Shown in pieces: positions 60,697 through 64,000 of a stretch of DNA of 64,000 nucleotides. The notes under the pieces were generated by a model. It had not been told where the DNA came from and ran no database searches. It was given only the letters and a program-made list of their open reading frames with translations. Source of the DNA: Bacteroidetes bacterium 41-46 (lineage in GTDB: Bacteria; Bacteroidota; Bacteroidia; Bacteroidales; UBA932); the NCBI GenBank assembly GCA_001897515.1, contig MKTA01000015.1, forward strand, positions 62,001-126,000, given 5' to 3'. Position 1 is the first letter of the stretch. Each line of letters starts with the position of its first letter. The position numbers and the translations under genes are program-made.

Positions 60697-63299
60697 TATC
60701 CTAGCTCATAATCCAAATCTATCGCCGTAACTCCTTCACTCATCCATTTAGGTGCTTCTTTTCCAAGAAGATAGTGGTCAAAAAACTGCATCATCCTCTT
60801 TTGGAAATCCATTTTATTCTGAATCTTCTGAGGCCAGTGTACCTCTCCACTGTAGTTAAGAAGCCATACCGGCTTACTGAGTCTTTTTAGCGCAACGAAA
60901 TACTCTATGCCCTGATACCAGGGAACATGGCCGTCCTGATCATTATGCATAATGAGGATTGGAGTTGTAACCTTATCCATGGCAAAAAGGGGGGAGTTTT
61001 CAATGTATCTTTGATGAGACTCCCAGGGAGTTGCCCCTATTCTGCTCTGCTGATGCTCATACTGGAATGATCTGTTCAGTCCTGTCCCCCATCTGATTCC
61101 TCCGTATGCACTAAACATATTGACAACCGGAGCACCACTTTCAATTGCGGCAAAGAGAGATGTGCGAGTTGCAAGGTAGGCCACCTGATATCCTCCCCAG
61201 CTATGACCCTGAGCCCCGATTGCTTTTTCATTCACCCATCCCTGTTGTATAAGGGATGATATACCCGGCATAATACAGTTGAATGCGCTCTCACCGGGAT
61301 ATCCATCTTTGTAAACAATATCAGGGTTGAATATTATATACCCGTGGCTGTTGTACATATGATAGTCAACAGTTGATCTGTGTGCTTCAGGCGTTCTGTA
61401 GGCAAATAATGATGAGGAATTTTTATCATAGAAATTCACTATCATGGGGTATTTCTTTGACGGGTCAAAATTTTCCGGTTTGTAAACAACCCCTTGCAAC
61501 TCTTTACCATCAAGCGATTTCCATGTTACAAGCTCTGCTCTCCCCCAAAGAAACTCCTTTTGTTGGGGGTTAATATCTGTTATTTTCAACTCCCTTTTAA
61601 ACGATACATCAGAAAGAAAAACGTCCGGAGAGGTCTCAAAGTTCTCTTTTGTGAAAACTATATCTTTTGAATTTTTTGCTTTTAAAATGGACGAATAGCT
61701 GTATTGACCCTTAACCAGTATTTGCGGCTCTTTTTTAAAGCCCCGGGAAAGCAATGCAAATCCTCCCTCTTTTGTTTTATTATCAAACAGAGAGATAAGT
61801 ATATCACTATCATCTTTAATAAAGTCAGCCTCTCTATCTGTTTTTTCTAACCTGTAAGTATAGCCCCTCTCCCTGCCATTCATAGTTATCCTTAATGCTC
61901 TCTCTTTACCGTTTGGATCCACTTTCCAGATGTCATATTTATCGTAAAGATAAAGAGCACTCTCGTCTTCGTTCCAGCCTGCCAGTCCGTATGATGATGG
62001 CCAGTCGGGAACATCATTCTCCTCGTCATTTACAGGCAAAAATGACGGATTCGTAACAAAACGGCCCTCCATGGAGGCTACTGACCAAACGAACCAAGAA
62101 CTGTCGGGATAGCTGTACCAATATACCCATCTTCCCTTAGGTGAGAACTGAGGATTTCCGTTAACCTCTTTTGCTACAGACACAGACCTGTCAAGAACAA
62201 CATTGGTAACATGAACATCATACTTTGATCTTCCTGTCCACATCTCTTCAAGGCTGTACTTTTTGTCTGAAAGAGTCAATACCCAATCTCCGTCACCCTT
62301 GTCAGACATAAGAACTCTTGAGACATCCGGTGTGGATAGTTGATTTACAACAGCTGTGGGGATATCATATACAGCCAGATATGTTCTCTTCTTTTCACGC
62401 TCTTTCTCCACAACCTGAACAGTAAACTGAACGCTCTCCTTCCAGTGCCATACCTGTACACCAGGCCAATCTCCGTTTACAGCAGAGGTGTCTCTAACCC
62501 TTACAGCAGGTGCTGTGCCGAAATACAGTCTGTCACCACTTTCAGAAAAGTTTAACTGAGAGTTATCCGGTATCCTCCAGCCTTCAGGAAGAGAGCTATC
62601 TCCTCCCTTAATTTTTCTTATATCCTCGCTTCCTATACAGATTGACAACTCTCCGTCAGCGATCCATGCAAAATTTTTCGCATCATTGGATATTGCCATC
62701 CTCTTAACTCCCCTGGATTTAACAAGCTCTTTGTTAGAGCTGTCCAAGAGAGAGATTAAAGTAATAACATCCCCGCTGAGTGTCAGAATGGCCGGTCTCT
62801 TATCAGCTGCAACCCACTCTTTAACCTTTCCATGGTTTATACGGTTGCCTGAAGTGAGGTTTGAAGAGATTAAAGTGGAGTCTTTGCGTGACCAGAGAAT
62901 CCAGGGTCCCCATTCATCCATCAGTCTGAATTTTGAAACAGAGTCCACCCTCTCTTTCGTTCCGCTTTTGGTATTGAAAATTATGAGAGACTCTACCTTT
63001 TTACCGGCTCTGTGGACAATATAGAACTCCCCGTCAGGAGTAAAAAAAGTCCCCTTTACAGAGTCGGCAGTGAAAAGGGAGCTCCCCTTTCTGTCAAAAA
63101 GCATAGCCTCTGCAGTACCCTTCCAGGGCTCTTTAATTACAGAAATATATTTACCGTCATCAGAAATCTTCCGTTCAGTTATTCTGTTCCATTTTACAAT
63201 ATCATCAACCGTCAGGGCACGTCTCTCCTGTGCGGAAGCAATGCTGAAAAGTCCTGAAGCAATTATTGAAAGAGCAATTAAGGTTATTAATCTGTTCAT
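60693..63299 (-). CDS. Secreted S9-family prolyl oligopeptidase-like serine peptidase
   Basis: 868 residues with a signal peptide (MNRLITLIALSIIASGLFSIASAQ). An N-terminal seven-bladed beta-propeller of WD/TolB-like repeats (to about residue 600) covers a C-terminal alpha/beta hydrolase. The nucleophile is in GAQGHSWGGYQVAYLATR, the aspartate in LIMHNDQDGHVPWYQG and the histidine in SGEVHWPQK. Long propellers are typical of Bacteroidetes DPP/S9C-type peptidases. It would release dipeptides from oligopeptides in the periplasm or at the surface. It may be coupled metabolically to the glutaminase next door. Confidence 0.92.
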   Translation of the reverse strand: MNRLITLIALSIIASGLFSIASAQERRALTVDDIVKWNRITERKISDDGKYISVIKEPWKGTAEAMLFDRKGSSLFTADSVKGTFFTPDGEFYIVHRAGKKVESLIIFNTKSGTKERVDSVSKFRLMDEWGPWILWSRKDSTLISSNLTSGNRINHGKVKEWVAADKRPAILTLSGDVITLISLLDSSNKELVKSRGVKRMAISNDAKNFAWIADGELSICIGSEDIRKIKGGDSSLPEGWRIPDNSQLNFSESGDRLYFGTAPAVRVRDTSAVNGDWPGVQVWHWKESVQFTVQVVEKEREKKRTYLAVYDIPTAVVNQLSTPDVSRVLMSDKGDGDWVLTLSDKKYSLEEMWTGRSKYDVHVTNVVLDRSVSVAKEVNGNPQFSPKGRWVYWYSYPDSSWFVWSVASMEGRFVTNPSFLPVNDEENDVPDWPSSYGLAGWNEDESALYLYDKYDIWKVDPNGKERALRITMNGRERGYTYRLEKTDREADFIKDDSDILISLFDNKTKEGGFALLSRGFKKEPQILVKGQYSYSSILKAKNSKDIVFTKENFETSPDVFLSDVSFKRELKITDINPQQKEFLWGRAELVTWKSLDGKELQGVVYKPENFDPSKKYPMIVNFYDKNSSSLFAYRTPEAHRSTVDYHMYNSHGYIIFNPDIVYKDGYPGESAFNCIMPGISSLIQQGWVNEKAIGAQGHSWGGYQVAYLATRTSLFAAIESGAPVVNMFSAYGGIRWGTGLNRSFQYEHQQSRIGATPWESHQRYIENSPLFAMDKVTTPILIMHNDQDGHVPWYQGIEYFVALKRLSKPVWLLNYSGEVHWPQKIQNKMDFQKRMMQFFDHYLLGKEAPKWMSEGVTAIDLDYELGY

Positions 63300-63320
63300 A
63301 ATATGTTATAGTGATTATTA

Positions 63321-64000
63321 CTAAAATACTGAAATACCCAGATAAGTGGTAAACCTCTCAAGAGCCTCTATACCTCTGTAAGAGTTACCGTTCTTATTTA
63401 ATTCAGGACTCCACACCGCAATAGATAGCTTGCCCGGTATAACAGCCACTACTCCTCCACCAACTCCGCTCTTTCCGGGCAATCCTACCCTGTATGCAAA
63501 ATCTCCCGATTCATTATAGAGTCCGCATGTAAGCATTAAGGCATTTAACCTCTTTGCACTTCTTGATCCACATACTCTCTGACCTGATGTGGAGACAATA
63601 CCCCCGTTTGCCAAAAAAAGAAATGATGTTGCCAGCTCATATGCATTCATACTAAGAGCACAGTGATGGCAATATGTGTCAATTACCTTTACCGGGTCAT
63701 TTACCAGATTCCCAAAGCTCTTAACAAAATTTGCAAGAGCTAGATTTCTGTAAGAGTGTTCAATTTCAGAAAGTGCTACATCTTTATTATAATTAAGATC
63801 TCTATTGCCACTAAGCTCTCTTACAAAAGTCAGTATATCCTCTTTTGGATTTTTATAGAGTGAAATCAGCCTGTCTGTTATTACTAGTGCACCTGCGTTG
63901 ATAAAAGGGTTTCTTGGAATTCCTCTCTCCTGCTCCAGCTGAATAAGAGAGTTGAAGGCTGTTCCGGAGGGTTCACGACCCACTATCTCCCATAATTTGT
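63321..64000 (-). CDS. glsA: Glutaminase A (partial, N-terminus beyond window)
   Basis: The frame remains open past the track start to the window edge (KLWEIVGREPSG), so the gene is truncated; about 226 of roughly 300-310 residues are visible. Serine-dependent beta-lactamase-like fold: VGREPSGTAFNSL, INAGALVI, the tyrosine region HSYRNLALANF, CHHCALSMNAYELA and the glycine loop VGLPGKSGVGGGVVAV. The catalytic S-x-x-K lies in the unseen N-terminus. It hydrolyses glutamine to glutamate and ammonia; related use in acid resistance is known. Confidence 0.93.
   Translation of the reverse strand, partial: KLWEIVGREPSGTAFNSLIQLEQERGIPRNPFINAGALVITDRLISLYKNPKEDILTFVRELSGNRDLNYNKDVALSEIEHSYRNLALANFVKSFGNLVNDPVKVIDTYCHHCALSMNAYELATSFLFLANGGIVSTSGQRVCGSRSAKRLNALMLTCGLYNESGDFAYRVGLPGKSGVGGGVVAVIPGKLSIAVWSPELNKNGNSYRGIEALERFTTYLGISVF

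Noticed and set aside
1-64000. CRISPR arrays, rRNA genes, complete insertion sequences, prophage
   Set aside because: No regular direct repeats with spacers, no rRNA-like stretches and no transposase, integrase or phage structural genes were seen.

Overview
The window reads as chromosomal DNA of a Bacteroidetes (Bacteroidota) bacterium, probably an anaerobe or microaerobe. The support is: several promoters of the Bacteroidetes type (-7 TAnnTTTG, in places with a -33 TTG/TTTG); few Shine-Dalgarno sequences; LruC-domain lipoproteins; the NrfHA/CcsBA ammonification set; and gene order in the ribosomal and exopolysaccharide loci. No phage, complete insertion sequence or CRISPR array was seen.

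Layout. 1-4.8 kb: ornithine aminotransferase (cut by the window edge), then rpsL-rpsG-fusA-rpsJ and a CAU-anticodon tRNA; the ribosomal series stops after rpsJ, where a short GC-rich, inverted-repeat-bearing spacer begins. 5-7.3 kb: a three-gene regulator/membrane-protein operon with two matching palindromes. 7.4-14.9 kb: an MBOAT/SGNH acylation pair, a secreted papain-fold peptidase, an esterase, a dicarboxylate/amino-acid symporter, a threonine-synthase-like enzyme, a cupin lipoprotein and a CDGSH protein. 14.9-17.1 kb: p-aminobenzoate synthesis (pabC-pabB divergent from pabA). 17.2-23 kb: three LruC lipoproteins around a small secreted protein of unknown function. 23-44.1 kb: a large Wzx/Wzy-type exopolysaccharide locus, nearly all on the minus strand. 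It holds glycosyltransferases, flippase, polymerase, chain-length protein, a short TolC-like protein, the initiating sugar transferase, UDP-glucose dehydrogenase and UDP-xylose synthase. Three receiver-domain proteins are mixed in, and the initiating transferase itself carries a degenerate receiver.

44.2-48.3 kb: a CYTH protein, then a minus-strand operon of DsrC, a DsrM-like cytochrome, a DsrK-like iron-sulfur protein and a cysteine-desulfurase-like enzyme, with no DsrAB in view. 48.4-50 kb: formate-tetrahydrofolate ligase. 50-56.7 kb: the histidine operon hisG-hisD-hisCB(fusion)-hisH-hisA-hisF-hisIE. It is preceded by an unannotated 29-residue histidine-rich leader peptide and an intrinsic terminator ending next to the hisG start, which together look like a transcription attenuator. 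56.7-60.7 kb: nrfH-nrfA-ccsB-ccsA for nitrite ammonification and cytochrome c maturation. 60.7-64 kb: an S9-family secreted peptidase and the C-terminal part of glutaminase.

The observations I rate highest are the his leader/attenuator, the DsrC-DsrMK-like-desulfurase operon without DsrAB, the HisC-HisB(IGPD) fusion, and the receiver-domain wiring of the exopolysaccharide locus. All functional calls come from reading motifs by eye; no database search was run.
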